Part shown: positions 7,857 through 15,092 of the stretch, piece by piece
Numbering within the stretch: the first letter of the stretch is position 1
How the letters are laid out: every line of letters begins with the position of its first letter
From: Myxococcales bacterium
GTDB taxonomy: Bacteria > Myxococcota_C > UBA6777
Reading direction: 5' to 3'
Length of the DNA stretch: 22,886 nt
NCBI GenBank assembly: GCA_027005175.1
Contig: JALTMC010000094.1
Location: forward strand, 3,753 to 26,638
Program-made: the position numbers and the translations under genes
The notes under the pieces: generated by a model
Seen by the model: only the letters and a program-made list of their open reading frames with translations
The model's database searches: none
What the model was told of the DNA's origin: nothing

Positions 7857-8553
7857 CTTTCTCAAAGTCCTGGACTTTGGCCTTGTGAAATCCCTAGAGT
7901 TCACGGAAGAGCAAGAACAGTTACAAGCATTGGCAGACTCTTCTGGCCTCTCTTTTTCACAAGAATCTGAAGAAACCAACAGAGCAAAGAAGGTCCCTCT
8001 CAAAAACAGCTTTGCGATGGAAGATGTTGAGACACAAAAGACCCTCAAAGACTCAAAGAATACAAACTCTAACCCATTAACTATCGCTGGTACAGTCATG
8101 GGCACGCCGGCTTATATGGCACCCGAACAAATGTTGGCCCAACCACTTGATGGTCGAACCGATCTCTATGCATTGGCTTGTGTTGCCTACTGGCTGCTCG
8201 CAAGCCGTATGGTATTCGAGGGGAAAGACCCTGTTAGTCTTGCCTTTGCACATATATCAGAAGAACCTGTACCCCTTGCCAATGTTTGCTTACAACCCAT
8301 CCCAGAAGAGCTTGCTCAGTTGATTCACCAATGTCTCGCCAAAGATCCCAAGGAGCGTCCCGAAAGTGCAGCTGCCGTTCTCGAACAAGTAGAGCTGATG
8401 GAAAAGACATACCCTTGGACCAACGCTGAGGCTAAGAATTGGTGGATGACTCATAGCCCTAAAAGAAGACAGGCCTCCTCAGTCGATTCATTGGCCGTCA
8501 CGATCCAGCCCACGGAACGAATGGAAATGAGTCCCCCTAAAGTTGAGAATTAA
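7738..8553 (+). pseudogene. Ser/Thr kinase C-lobe, continuation of the frameshifted 7TMR-DISM kinase
   Basis: The open frame begins at GTG 7738, but kinase homology starts just after the CT tract (7767-7774), so it is not an independent gene. From there it reads SLSEAHGIGMIHRDIKPAN (catalytic Asp at residue 24), DFGLVKS near 46, a long Ser/Glu/Lys-rich insert in the activation segment, then GTPAYMAPEQ, GRTDLYALACVAYWLL, and the C-lobe helix pattern ending with an Arg in KDPKERP. The essential HRD, DFG and APE motifs are intact. Restoring two bases in the CT repeat joins it seamlessly to the upstream frame as QACLSLSEAHGIGMIHRD. The full gene would then encode roughly 820 residues. The tail after the kinase domain is short, with no extra domain. 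The shift could be a sequencing error, a recent mutation or slippage-based phase variation. Confidence 0.8.
7767..7774 (+). other. (CT)4 tract at the kinase frameshift
   Basis: The kinase reading frame moves from one frame to another exactly across CTCTCTCT. Adding one CT unit restores the expected QACLSLSEAHGIGMIHRDIKP context. Confidence 0.7.
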
Positions 8554-8793
8554 TCGAGAAAGAAAAGGAAAACGGGTTATCTTTATGGGGATGCAATGGA
8601 GGAATCCTCCACACCACCCTCCACCGACTCATAAACCAAGAGAACGAACAAGCTCGGCGAAGTAGAACAAATCAGTCAAGGCTCAGGCAAGAGAAACTCA
8701 ACTCCGATTTCACTCGTCTTTTTTCTTGATGACTTTCCCATGAAGATCGAGTATCTTTCAGATCCGAGAAACTTTAACCTGAAGGAGAACTTG
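8554..8793. other. Intergenic stretch before the pacifastin-like gene
   Basis: No gene is seen. A small hairpin, TGGAGG-AAT-CCTCCA, lies at about 8602-8616. An in-frame ATG at 8740 has no ribosome binding site and would spoil the signal peptide of the next gene. Confidence 0.4.
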
Positions 8794-9417
8794 ATGAAAA
8801 AACTGAGTCTGGCTTTGATTTTTGCTGGTGCTATGTCGTTGTTGTTCTTTGTTCCCACTTCACAGGCAGGAACATGTCCAAAAAACTGTTCATCCTGGTA
8901 CGATGGATGCAATACCTGCGGCTGCAAAAATGGCAAGATTACCCAATGCACCAAGCGCACTTGCAAACGCAAAGGCAAAGCCTACTGCAAAAAGCATACC
9001 CCCAAAAAAACCTGTAGCAACACTCCATGCAAGTTGCCCCGATTTTGCAAGATGGTCAAAAAACAACCTGTTTGCCTATGTCCCAAGCTCACCATAAAGT
9101 GCGAAAAAGGTTATATCTCCGCAACCGCAAAGATCCAAGGTTGCAAGATGCCTCTCTGCAAAAAGCGTACTCCCCCAAAATGCCCCAAGAATTGCACATT
9201 ATGGTTCGATGGATGCAACACATGTAGCTGTAAAAATGGCAAAGTTGCCCAATGCACCAAACGCACCTGCAAACGCAAAGAAAAACCCTACTGCAAAAAG
9301 AAAGCCTCTCCCAAAAAGAAAGCCTCTCCCAAAAAGAAAGCCTCTTCCAAAAAGAAAGCCTCTTCCAAAAAAGAAGCCTCTCCCAAAAAGAAGGTCTCTT
9401 CCGGCAAGACTCCGTAA
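8794..9417 (+). CDS. Secreted protein with two pacifastin-like Cys modules and Lys-rich repeat tail
   Basis: ATG at 8794 follows AAGGAG (8782-8787) at ideal spacing. The 207-residue product has a standard signal peptide with likely cleavage after SQA25. Residues 28-57 and 130-159 carry the same cysteine pattern, C-x3-C-x6-C-N-T-C-x-C-x7-C-T-x3-C, with W and DGCNTC conserved. This fits the signature of pacifastin-type serine protease inhibitors, small disulfide-bonded modules first known from arthropods. Between them lies a Cys-rich segment including CEKGYISATAKIQGCKMPLC, faintly antistasin-like. The tail from about residue 170 is a six-unit KASPKK repeat encoded by 18-bp direct repeats. It would be strongly cationic and could bind nucleic acids or anionic polymers. 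It stands alone between a kinase and adenosylhomocysteinase. Inhibitor activity is inferred from the cysteine pattern only. Confidence 0.7.
   Translation: MKKLSLALIFAGAMSLLFFVPTSQAGTCPKNCSSWYDGCNTCGCKNGKITQCTKRTCKRKGKAYCKKHTPKKTCSNTPCKLPRFCKMVKKQPVCLCPKLTIKCEKGYISATAKIQGCKMPLCKKRTPPKCPKNCTLWFDGCNTCSCKNGKVAQCTKRTCKRKEKPYCKKKASPKKKASPKKKASSKKKASSKKEASPKKKVSSGKTP
9301..9408 (+). repeat. Six 18-bp tandem repeats encoding the KASPKK tail
   Basis: Units begin at 9301, 9319, 9337, 9355, 9373 and 9391. The first two are identical and later ones diverge slightly, with the last most degenerate. The period is a multiple of three, so unit number could vary without breaking the frame. Confidence 0.85.
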
Positions 9418-9482
9418 GTTTCCAAGCCCTCCTCCTCTCCTTTCTCCTCCCACCCCAAAGCTTTCTCCAGCAATCCATCTAT

Positions 9483-9545
9483 GCTCAAAATGCCTGTGCT
9501 ACAGCTCAAAATGCCTGTGCTACAGCTCAAAATGCCTGTGCTACA
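9483..9545 (+). repeat. Three identical 21-bp tandem repeats
   Basis: Units at 9483-9503, 9504-9524 and 9525-9545 start GCTCAAAATG and end TGTGCTACA. They lie between the pacifastin-like gene and adenosylhomocysteinase. One frame reads AQNACAT repeats, but no start or domain supports translation. Confidence 0.85.
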
Positions 9546-9627
9546 GCCTAGCTGCAGAGGTTGTCCCGTTGGGGTGGAGTGATCGGCTGAAGCAAGCCGG
9601 ATAGGATGAGTGAGGATGTCAAGTCAA

Positions 9628-10878
9628 TTAAGTTCCCATGATCCAAGCGTTGAGGTACACTTGTTGTTGGGTTGAGAGAGTATCATAGACAACCCCCATC
9701 GTTTGTAACTTCATCGCAGCCACATGTGCATCGATCGCATCGGGCACTGCATAAACTTTGGATTCCATCGTTTGGGCATGATGCAAGAGGTGTTCGACAC
9801 TCAGAGCTTGGTTTGCAAAACTCATATCCATCACATTGGCTGGATGTCCTTCGGCGGCAGCCAGGTTCACAAGACGCCCCTGCCCCAACAGATAGAGTTT
9901 GCGCCCATCTTCAAGTACAAACTCCTCTAACGACTCCCGCATCATCCGACGAGCGGTAGCCATCTCCTCCAACTCTCCGAGGTTAATTTCAACATTAAAG
10001 TGACCGGCATTCGACACAATCGCACCATCTTTCATACAAGCAAAGTGTTCACCTCTGATCACATGTTGGTTGCCTGTCACGGTGCAGAAGAAGTCACCAA
10101 CGCCTGCTGCCTCCATCATGGGCATAACCTGATACCCATCCATCACAGCCTCCAAGGCCCGGAATGGATCGACCTCTACAACAACCACACGCGCCCCCAT
10201 ACCTGCCGCACGCATAGCCACCCCTCGACCACACCAGCCATAACCGCAAACGACAAACACCGCACCCGACATCAAACGATTCGTCGCACGCATAATCCCA
10301 TCCATCGTACTCTGTCCTGTACCATACCGATTGTCGAAGAGGTACTTGGTCTTCGCATCGTTCACTGCAATCACCGGATAACCCAATACCGACTCCCTCG
10401 CCATGCTTCGCAAACGAATCACGCCCGTGGTGGTCTCCTCCGTACCACCTTTGATCTCATCAAGCTGCTCTCGATACTCTGTATGCAAGAGCTGAACAAG
10501 GTCAGCTCCGTCATCCATCGTAATATGAGGCCGATGCGCTAACGCTTTCCGAATGTGCTTATAATACCCATCACGATCCACACCATGAATCGCAAACACC
10601 TTCATCCCATCGTGAACAGCCAGAGAAGCCGCCACATCATCCTGTGTACTCAACGGATTGGATGCACACAAACAGATATCCGCCCCACCCTTCTGCATCG
10701 TCTGCATCAACACACCTGTCTCCGCTGTCACATGCAAACAAGCCGAGATCCTCACACCCTCCAACGGCTTCTCCTCCAAAAATCTCTCCTGAATCGCTCG
10801 CAGCACTCCCATCGATTGTCCCGCCCACTCCATCTTCCGCTTCCCTTGCTCTGCCATTTCCTTACTCTTGCTTTCCAT
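9628..10878 (-). CDS. ahcY: Adenosylhomocysteinase (S-adenosyl-L-homocysteine hydrolase)
   Basis: This enzyme reversibly hydrolyses S-adenosylhomocysteine to adenosine and homocysteine, using bound NAD, and so clears the product of methyltransferases in the cytosol. ATG at 10878-10876 is chosen because AAGGAG lies six bases upstream on the minus strand. A TTG at 10926 opens the frame earlier without such a site. The product is 416 residues. Recognisable segments are HVTAETGVLM, SNPLSTQDDVAA, the DDGADLV and GGTEETTTG substrate-side motifs, NDAKTKYLFDNRYGTGQS, and the dinucleotide-binding CGYGWCGRG near residue 210 followed by VVVVEVDP. It ends near YLNAWIMGT and lacks the HYRY C-terminus of longer bacterial and eukaryotic enzymes, so it belongs to the shorter form seen in archaea and Thermotoga. 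It stands alone, divergent from a LysR regulator. Confidence 0.95.
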   Translation of the reverse strand: MESKSKEMAEQGKRKMEWAGQSMGVLRAIQERFLEEKPLEGVRISACLHVTAETGVLMQTMQKGGADICLCASNPLSTQDDVAASLAVHDGMKVFAIHGVDRDGYYKHIRKALAHRPHITMDDGADLVQLLHTEYREQLDEIKGGTEETTTGVIRLRSMARESVLGYPVIAVNDAKTKYLFDNRYGTGQSTMDGIMRATNRLMSGAVFVVCGYGWCGRGVAMRAAGMGARVVVVEVDPFRALEAVMDGYQVMPMMEAAGVGDFFCTVTGNQHVIRGEHFACMKDGAIVSNAGHFNVEINLGELEEMATARRMMRESLEEFVLEDGRKLYLLGQGRLVNLAAAEGHPANVMDMSFANQALSVEHLLHHAQTMESKVYAVPDAIDAHVAAMKLQTMGVVYDTLSTQQQVYLNAWIMGT

Positions 10879-11089
10879 CGAAAACTCCTTGCATCGTCTC
10901 AGGTTCTGGATTTGCTCAGCCGACAACCGGATTGGAGCGGCCTACAACTCCGTTCTGCGTTTCAAAGCCTTGCTACACTCGTCAATGCAACGACACCGGT
11001 ATTGCGGTGTTGACTTTCACTTGCAAGTATGGGAAATTCTTTTCATTAAGTAAAATGAATCATTTTAATCCTTATAATAAGATATACTA
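10879..11089. promoter_or_regulatory. Divergent ahcY-lysR promoter region
   Basis: This shared intergenic region holds an ACACCG-GTATTG-CGGTGT hairpin around 10993-11010, the palindrome TTCATT-N6-AATGAA (11042-11059) and a TATAAT (11073-11078) facing the regulator gene. LysR-type regulators commonly bind such dyads between themselves and a divergent target. I could not match a SAH riboswitch consensus in front of ahcY. Confidence 0.5.
11042..11059. promoter_or_regulatory. Candidate LysR operator TTCATT-N6-AATGAA
   Basis: This perfect 6-bp dyad lies just upstream of a TATAAT box and overlaps the expected -35 position of the regulator gene. That placement fits autoregulation. Binding is not demonstrated. 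Confidence 0.4.
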
Positions 11090-12031
11090 ATGAAAGTACC
11101 TGACTTAAATCGTTTGAAAGTGTTTTATTTGATTTACACGCACAAGAGCGTTATTGCGGCAGCAAAGGTGTTGCATATTACGCAGTCTGCGGTAAGTCAG
11201 CATTTAAAGAAGCTGGAGTTGGAGTTGGAAACACACCTCTTTACACGGATTCATCGGCGCCTGGTTCCGACATCACAAGGGGAGGCATTGTATGCAATGG
11301 TGGCTCCGTTTATGGAGTCTTTGGAAGAGGGGATTCAACACATCCACCAGGCCCGACATGAACCTTATGGCTTGCTTAAGATAGGAGCCCCTGTGGAGTT
11401 TGGACAACGCTATCTTCCAGGCATCTTTGCATCCTTTCGCGAGATGCATCCCAATGTTCAATTCTATATGGAGCTTGGACACCCAACAGAGTTGTTGCTA
11501 CAACTCAAAGAGGGCAAGCTCGATCTTTCGTTGGCAGACATTTTTTCGCAGAAGTGGTCTCTCGATCGAGAGTTGTCTCTATACAGCATTACGCCGATAT
11601 TTCGAGAAGATCTAATTCTTATTTGTTCACAAGAGTACTATCAAAAGCATCAACTCATCGCTTCTTCGATAGAGAGTCTAACTCGCTTAAGCTATATCTC
11701 TTACAAGCGACATGCTCCTTCACTCAAAAGCTGGTTTTCTCATCACCACAATGTTGCGGCACCAAAGTTATCGTTGGTGATGATTGTTGAAAGTGTGAAA
11801 GCAGCCATCACTGGAGTACAACATCATATGGGCTTGGCACTGGTCCCATCACACTTGGTTGCAGAAACGATCAGAAGTGGGCAATTGGTCGCCATTGAGA
11901 CAGAGCAAGAGCCGATTCACAACGATATATCCATCGTCCAGTTACTCGACAAGATACCTACCTTAACAGAAAAAACATTCTTGCAGTTTTGCAAGAAGCA
12001 ACTCCTGAATGTTGAAGAGCAGCCAAAATAG
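11090..12031 (+). CDS. LysR-family transcriptional regulator
   Basis: The 313-residue product has the usual LysR length and order. An N-terminal winged helix-turn-helix covers residues 3-62 (LKVFYLIYTHKSVIAAAKVL, ITQSAVSQHLKKLE, LFTRIHRRLVPTSQGEAL). A linker helix follows, then a substrate-binding domain from about 90 (LKIGAPVEFGQRYLPGIFASFREMHP). The effector cannot be deduced. The start at ATG 11090 lies only about a dozen bases after TATAAT (11073-11078) and has no Shine-Dalgarno sequence, so the message may be nearly leaderless. It is divergent from ahcY with an intervening palindrome, so control of ahcY or methyl-cycle metabolism is a reasonable guess. MetR-like function is possible but not shown by sequence. 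Confidence 0.9.
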   Translation: MKVPDLNRLKVFYLIYTHKSVIAAAKVLHITQSAVSQHLKKLELELETHLFTRIHRRLVPTSQGEALYAMVAPFMESLEEGIQHIHQARHEPYGLLKIGAPVEFGQRYLPGIFASFREMHPNVQFYMELGHPTELLLQLKEGKLDLSLADIFSQKWSLDRELSLYSITPIFREDLILICSQEYYQKHQLIASSIESLTRLSYISYKRHAPSLKSWFSHHHNVAAPKLSLVMIVESVKAAITGVQHHMGLALVPSHLVAETIRSGQLVAIETEQEPIHNDISIVQLLDKIPTLTEKTFLQFCKKQLLNVEEQPK

Positions 12032-12036
12032 GAGCA

Positions 12037-12211
12037 GCGATTAACTCACTTGAATATCTCTAACTGCATCCGCGATTAACTCACTTGAATATCTCTAACT
12101 GCATCCGCGATTAACTCACTTGAATATCTCTAACTGCATCCGCGATTAACTCACTTGAATATCTCTGACTGCATCCGCGATTAACTCACTTGAATATCTC
12201 TAACTGCATCC
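12037..12211 (+). repeat. Five 35-bp tandem direct repeats
   Basis: Units begin at 12037, 12072, 12107, 12142 and 12177 with no spacers. Each starts GCGATTAACTCACTTG and ends AACTGCATCC; only the fourth shows a substitution (12166). The array begins six bases after the LysR stop codon. In the minus direction each unit can read ADAVRDIQVS then stop, so it may derive from multiplying a gene's 3' end. It is not a CRISPR, because the repeats are contiguous. Confidence 0.9.
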
Positions 12212-12274
12212 ACAAATATATCCGGCCTTTTTCCTAACATATTCACTCAACTTACTTCGTCGCTTCTCCTGCAA

Positions 12275-12288
12275 CACAAACGTTTGTG
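12275..12288. promoter_or_regulatory. 14-bp perfect palindrome CACAAACGTTTGTG
   Basis: A perfect palindrome with no loop lies between the 35-bp repeats and the GAP gene end. It could be a protein-binding site; no gene starts nearby, so its role is unclear. Confidence 0.3.
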
Positions 12289-12300
12289 CTTTGGATTTGT

Positions 12301-12378
12301 CTCAAAAGGTGGAGTGGATACCTTTCCCAAAAAGGAAAACTCAAAAGATGGAGTAGGTACCTTTCCCAAAAAAGAAGA
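12301..12378. repeat. Tandem imperfect duplication of about 39 bp across the GAP gene end
   Basis: 12301-12339 and 12340-12378 both read CTCAAAAG, then GGAGT, then TACCTTTCCCAAAAA with a few differences. The second copy contains the last codons and stop of the minus-strand membrane protein gene, so its 3' end has been duplicated beyond the stop. Confidence 0.65.
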
Positions 12379-13012
12379 CCCCAAAGATGAGCATGATAAC
12401 GATAGAGAAGACACGGTTATTTTTTTCCAACCATGCTCGGGTCTGTTGAAGGAAAGGCGTGGTTTGTGTTGAAAAAACAAGATAGACCAAGATGGGAAAC
12501 AGAACAGAAGCGCAAAAGACGCCATCAATGGCCACAACAAACAACAATCCTTGCACAAGAGGGACTTTGCTGGAGAGAAGGAGCGAAACTGCCGAGAGAT
12601 AGATCGCAAGGTTCTTGAAATTAAGAAATGGAACCATCGCGCCAAAGCCAGCAGCTTTTGACACACTCATAGAGTCCAGCGACTTTAAAAACTTTGGTGG
12701 TTTGGGGTTCTCTTCCGGAGGAGTGCGTAATTTCTTCTGTGCAAAAAAGAGTAGAAGCCCCCCAATCAAAAAGTGAAAAACAACAGAGAGCCAAGAGAGT
12801 CCATTGCCACGACTCGAACTCAGTTGGCTTCCCACCATCAAAACAAGTGCTCCGATAAGCAGATAAGCACCGCTGTATCCGAAGAAATATGCGATAGCTT
12901 TTTGCAATCCCCGCTGGGAGCTTAAGAGAATAACAACAATAAGAATGGAGCCTATCGACAAGAGTCCACCAGAAGCAAGCGCAAGAGCCTGCCAAAAAGA
13001 CGTCCATATCAT
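12341..13012 (-). CDS. GAP/SfLAP-like (LysE superfamily) six-helix membrane protein
   Basis: The 223-residue protein is almost entirely hydrophobic, with about six membrane helices. A central hydrophilic loop is Pro/Lys-rich (TPPEENPKPPKFLKSLDSM). Layout and the segments AAGFGAMVPFLNFKNLAIY and LLLSSKVPLVQG resemble the GAP family, related to LysE exporters and to the mycobacterial sulfolipid-addressing protein. Substrate is unknown. ATG at 13012-13010 follows GAGAGGA on the minus strand and directly abuts the TAG stop of the upstream glycosyltransferase (TAGATG), so the two are surely co-transcribed and probably translationally coupled. The gene's last bases lie in a small tandem duplication. 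The family call is made from general pattern, not a diagnostic motif. Confidence 0.6.
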   Translation of the reverse strand: MIWTSFWQALALASGGLLSIGSILIVVILLSSQRGLQKAIAYFFGYSGAYLLIGALVLMVGSQLSSSRGNGLSWLSVVFHFLIGGLLLFFAQKKLRTPPEENPKPPKFLKSLDSMSVSKAAGFGAMVPFLNFKNLAIYLSAVSLLLSSKVPLVQGLLFVVAIDGVFCASVLFPILVYLVFSTQTTPFLQQTRAWLEKNNRVFSIVIMLIFGVFFFGKGTYSIF

Positions 13013-13510
13013 CTATTCATTCCTCTCTACCGCTCCCTCAGAGAACGTTTTTTGCGTTTCACAATAGGAGACCGCACGTCGAAGAGCTCCAGGTTCAATC
13101 ACAACATCAGCATCACTGAATAAGATCCAATCACTCTCCGCTTGTTCAGCCCTCAGGCGCAAGACATTCACTTTCCCCAGCCACCCCTCTGGCAGCTCTT
13201 TGTTGTGAAGAACCTCCAACCTATCGTCTTGTGATGCAAGCTGCTCTGCGATCTCACCCGTGTTGTCTGTCGAGCGATCATTGATCAGGAGTATCCGTAA
13301 ATTCGGATACGTGCTCTGTAATCGTCGCTTGATCGCAACCTCCAGAGACTCCGCTTCATTACAAGCAGGAGCGACAATCGTAAGAGAAGGCCACTCTTCG
13401 CGCTCTCGCAAAGGTAACTTTGCAAGAGACTTCACCATCCAAAGATTCACCAACATCACAACACCAAGGAGCCACCATAAGACACAAAACAGGGTTAAAG
13501 TAATTTGCAT
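13013..13510 (-). CDS. Family 2 glycosyltransferase, truncated after the DxD region
   Basis: ATG at 13510-13508 is preferred over 13549 because AAGG lies seven bases upstream. The product is 165 residues. An N-terminal membrane helix is followed by the GT-A fold of family 2 enzymes: LTIVAPACNEAESLEVAI, YPNLRILLINDRSTDNTGEIA, the ELPEGWLGKVNVL segment, and DWILFSDADVV with the metal-binding DAD. It resembles membrane glycosyltransferases of the HpnB type, which are usually well over 350 residues with C-terminal membrane helices. Here the frame ends soon after GALRRAVSYCE with a non-family tail (KTFSEGAVERNE), so the acceptor half is missing. The stop abuts the start of the GAP-like gene. A deletion that fused the 5' part to the next gene would explain both facts. 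Catalytic activity is doubtful. Confidence 0.7.
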   Translation of the reverse strand: MQITLTLFCVLWWLLGVVMLVNLWMVKSLAKLPLREREEWPSLTIVAPACNEAESLEVAIKRRLQSTYPNLRILLINDRSTDNTGEIAEQLASQDDRLEVLHNKELPEGWLGKVNVLRLRAEQAESDWILFSDADVVIEPGALRRAVSYCETQKTFSEGAVERNE

Positions 13511-13644
13511 ACATAGACCTTCAATACAAAAGAATGGCAGCTCACTCAATCCATGAACCTTGCAAAAAGAATCGAGGAAAAAAATCCGAGTGATTGCACC
13601 AGCGGTTTGACTGTCGTTTCACAATCAGTAGTATAGCCAAAAGA

Positions 13645-13798
13645 GTGCCAAGCACCAAAGCACCAGAGTGCCAAAGTGCCAGAGTGCCAAGTGCCAAGTG
13701 CCAAGTACCGAGTACCGAGTACCAAGCACCAAAGCACCGAGTACGAAGTGCCGAGTACCGAGAACCAAAGTGCAAGTGCCGAGTACTGAGTACGAAGA
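13645..13798 (+). repeat. Degenerate heptamer tandem repeat (GTGCCAA/GTACCGA/GCACCAA)
   Basis: About 150 bases consist of variants of a 7-bp unit of the form G-T/C-R-CC-R-A in uneven order. One frame is open and reads VPSTEYRVPST-like repeats that run into the kinase gene. The array sits between the start of the glycosyltransferase (minus) and the start of the kinase (plus), so it overlaps both promoter regions. Confidence 0.85.
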
Positions 13799-13829
13799 TC
13801 CTGGAAAAAAAGCAATACGAAAGATACTC

Positions 13830-14993
13830 ATGTCAGCAGCATCTCGATGTATACAGTGTGGTAGGGAGCTTCCTGAAGGAGCTTTTTTTTGCGCCTTTTG
13901 TGGTAAGAAGCAGCCTGTGTCAAGGGCTGACGAACCCGATGAGAAGAAGGGACCCATTGCACGTGCGGTGTCGGAGTCCTTTGTGTGGGACTCTGTGTTA
14001 ATGGATCGGGCACGTCAACTTGCAGACACAAGTCCAGTATCTGAGAAGTCACAGGTCCTAGGTCTGGGTGACTTGCGACAGATGCTTAATGCTTCACAGC
14101 TCATGACGCAACACTCACAACCTGCCGTGACTCCCGAGCCAGACGCCATGCCAGTGTTGCTTCCCCCTCGAACCATGTTGGCTGAAAACTATGTGATTGA
14201 GGACCAGATCGGCTCGGGTGGCATGGGTGTGGTGTATCGAGCACAAGATATGGCGATGCATCGTCAAGTCGCGATCAAGGTATTGCACTCCAGTCTCTTT
14301 GGAAAAAACAAGATTCGAGAGCGCTTTTTACGAGAGGCCAAACTTATGGCGACTCTCACTCATCCCAATATCGTGCGTATTCATGACTTGCTCGAAGAAG
14401 AACAACTCATGGCCACTGTGATGCAGTATATCAAAGGAACCAACCTTAAAAGCTATCTGGAACAACAAACACGACAACTCCCTTTCACAGCCATTATGAA
14501 TTTATTTACACCGATCCTTGCAGCGATGGAAGAAGCTCATAAAAAAGGGATTATCCATCGAGATCTCAAACCTGGAAATATCTTACTCAAAAAACAAGCC
14601 GACCTCTATGTTCCCATGCTCACTGACTTTGGCCTTGCCAAAGTTGTAGAAGGCACCAATTACACCGTCAGTGGTGTGTTGTTGGGTACCTGTATGTATA
14701 TGTCACCAGAGCAATTTCAAAGCGAGCAAGATATCGACCAACGCTCCGACATCTACGCTCTTGGCATCATTCTCTACCAACTCTGCACAGGCGTTTGCCC
14801 CTTCCGAGAAAACAATCTCTTTGCCTTGATGAAGGCTCACCTTTCGCATGACCCAACACCTCCGTCAACGCTACGTGCTGACACACCACCCGCACTCGAA
14901 AAACTTATCCTGAATACTTTGGCCAAACAACGCAATGAACGGCTAACCTCCTGCCTGGAATTTTCAGAACGCCTCCAAGAAGCTCTCACTTAA
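13830..14993 (+). CDS. Cytoplasmic Ser/Thr protein kinase with N-terminal zinc ribbon
   Basis: ATG at 13830 is chosen because the product then begins with a zinc ribbon (CIQCG near 7-11 and CAFCG near 21-25). The open frame extends back only through the heptamer repeat. The Shine-Dalgarno is weak. After a linker of about 85 residues, the 387-residue protein has a complete Hanks kinase domain: IGSGGMGVVYRA (G-loop from 128), VAIK with Lys150, HRDLKPGN with Asp245, DFGLAK with Asp266, GTCMYMSPEQ and DQRSDIYALG. All catalytic residues are present, so it should phosphorylate Ser/Thr. No membrane helix is visible, and there is no C-terminal sensor domain. It ends 99 bases before MopE-type gene 2 on the same strand, so co-expression is plausible. 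Its substrate is not apparent. Confidence 0.9.
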   Translation: MSAASRCIQCGRELPEGAFFCAFCGKKQPVSRADEPDEKKGPIARAVSESFVWDSVLMDRARQLADTSPVSEKSQVLGLGDLRQMLNASQLMTQHSQPAVTPEPDAMPVLLPPRTMLAENYVIEDQIGSGGMGVVYRAQDMAMHRQVAIKVLHSSLFGKNKIRERFLREAKLMATLTHPNIVRIHDLLEEEQLMATVMQYIKGTNLKSYLEQQTRQLPFTAIMNLFTPILAAMEEAHKKGIIHRDLKPGNILLKKQADLYVPMLTDFGLAKVVEGTNYTVSGVLLGTCMYMSPEQFQSEQDIDQRSDIYALGIILYQLCTGVCPFRENNLFALMKAHLSHDPTPPSTLRADTPPALEKLILNTLAKQRNERLTSCLEFSERLQEALT

Positions 14994-15010
14994 TATGTTG
15001 ACAGGGGTCG

Positions 15011-15027
15011 TTGCTCAAAAGGAGCAA
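15011..15027. promoter_or_regulatory. Small inverted repeat between kinase and MopE-type gene 2
   Basis: TTGCTC-AAAAG-GAGCAA gives a 6-bp stem. TTGACA (14998-15003) and TATAGG (15033-15038) flank it, but their spacing is too long for a normal pair; TTGCTC with TATAGG at 16 bp is closer. A weak promoter with an overlapping operator is possible. Confidence 0.3.
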
Positions 15028-15092
15028 ATTGTTATAGGTTGTAGATTGCACATCGACGTCAGAACAAGATGTGTGAGCAGAAGGAGTTTCGA

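Noticed and set aside
9209-9604. Alternative forward frame through the Lys-rich tail and the 21-bp repeats
   Set aside because: It overlaps the well-supported pacifastin-like gene, has no start signal, and is low complexity caused by the repeats.
10891-11040. SAH riboswitch upstream of ahcY
   Set aside because: I could not find the conserved core in the minus-strand leader; only a simple ACACCG/CGGTGT hairpin is visible.
12037-12211. 35-bp repeats as a CRISPR array
   Set aside because: Units are contiguous with no spacers, and no cas gene is present.
13542-13957. Minus-strand frames reading LGTRYSVLGTW-like repeats
   Set aside because: They are translations of the heptamer DNA repeat, not genes.
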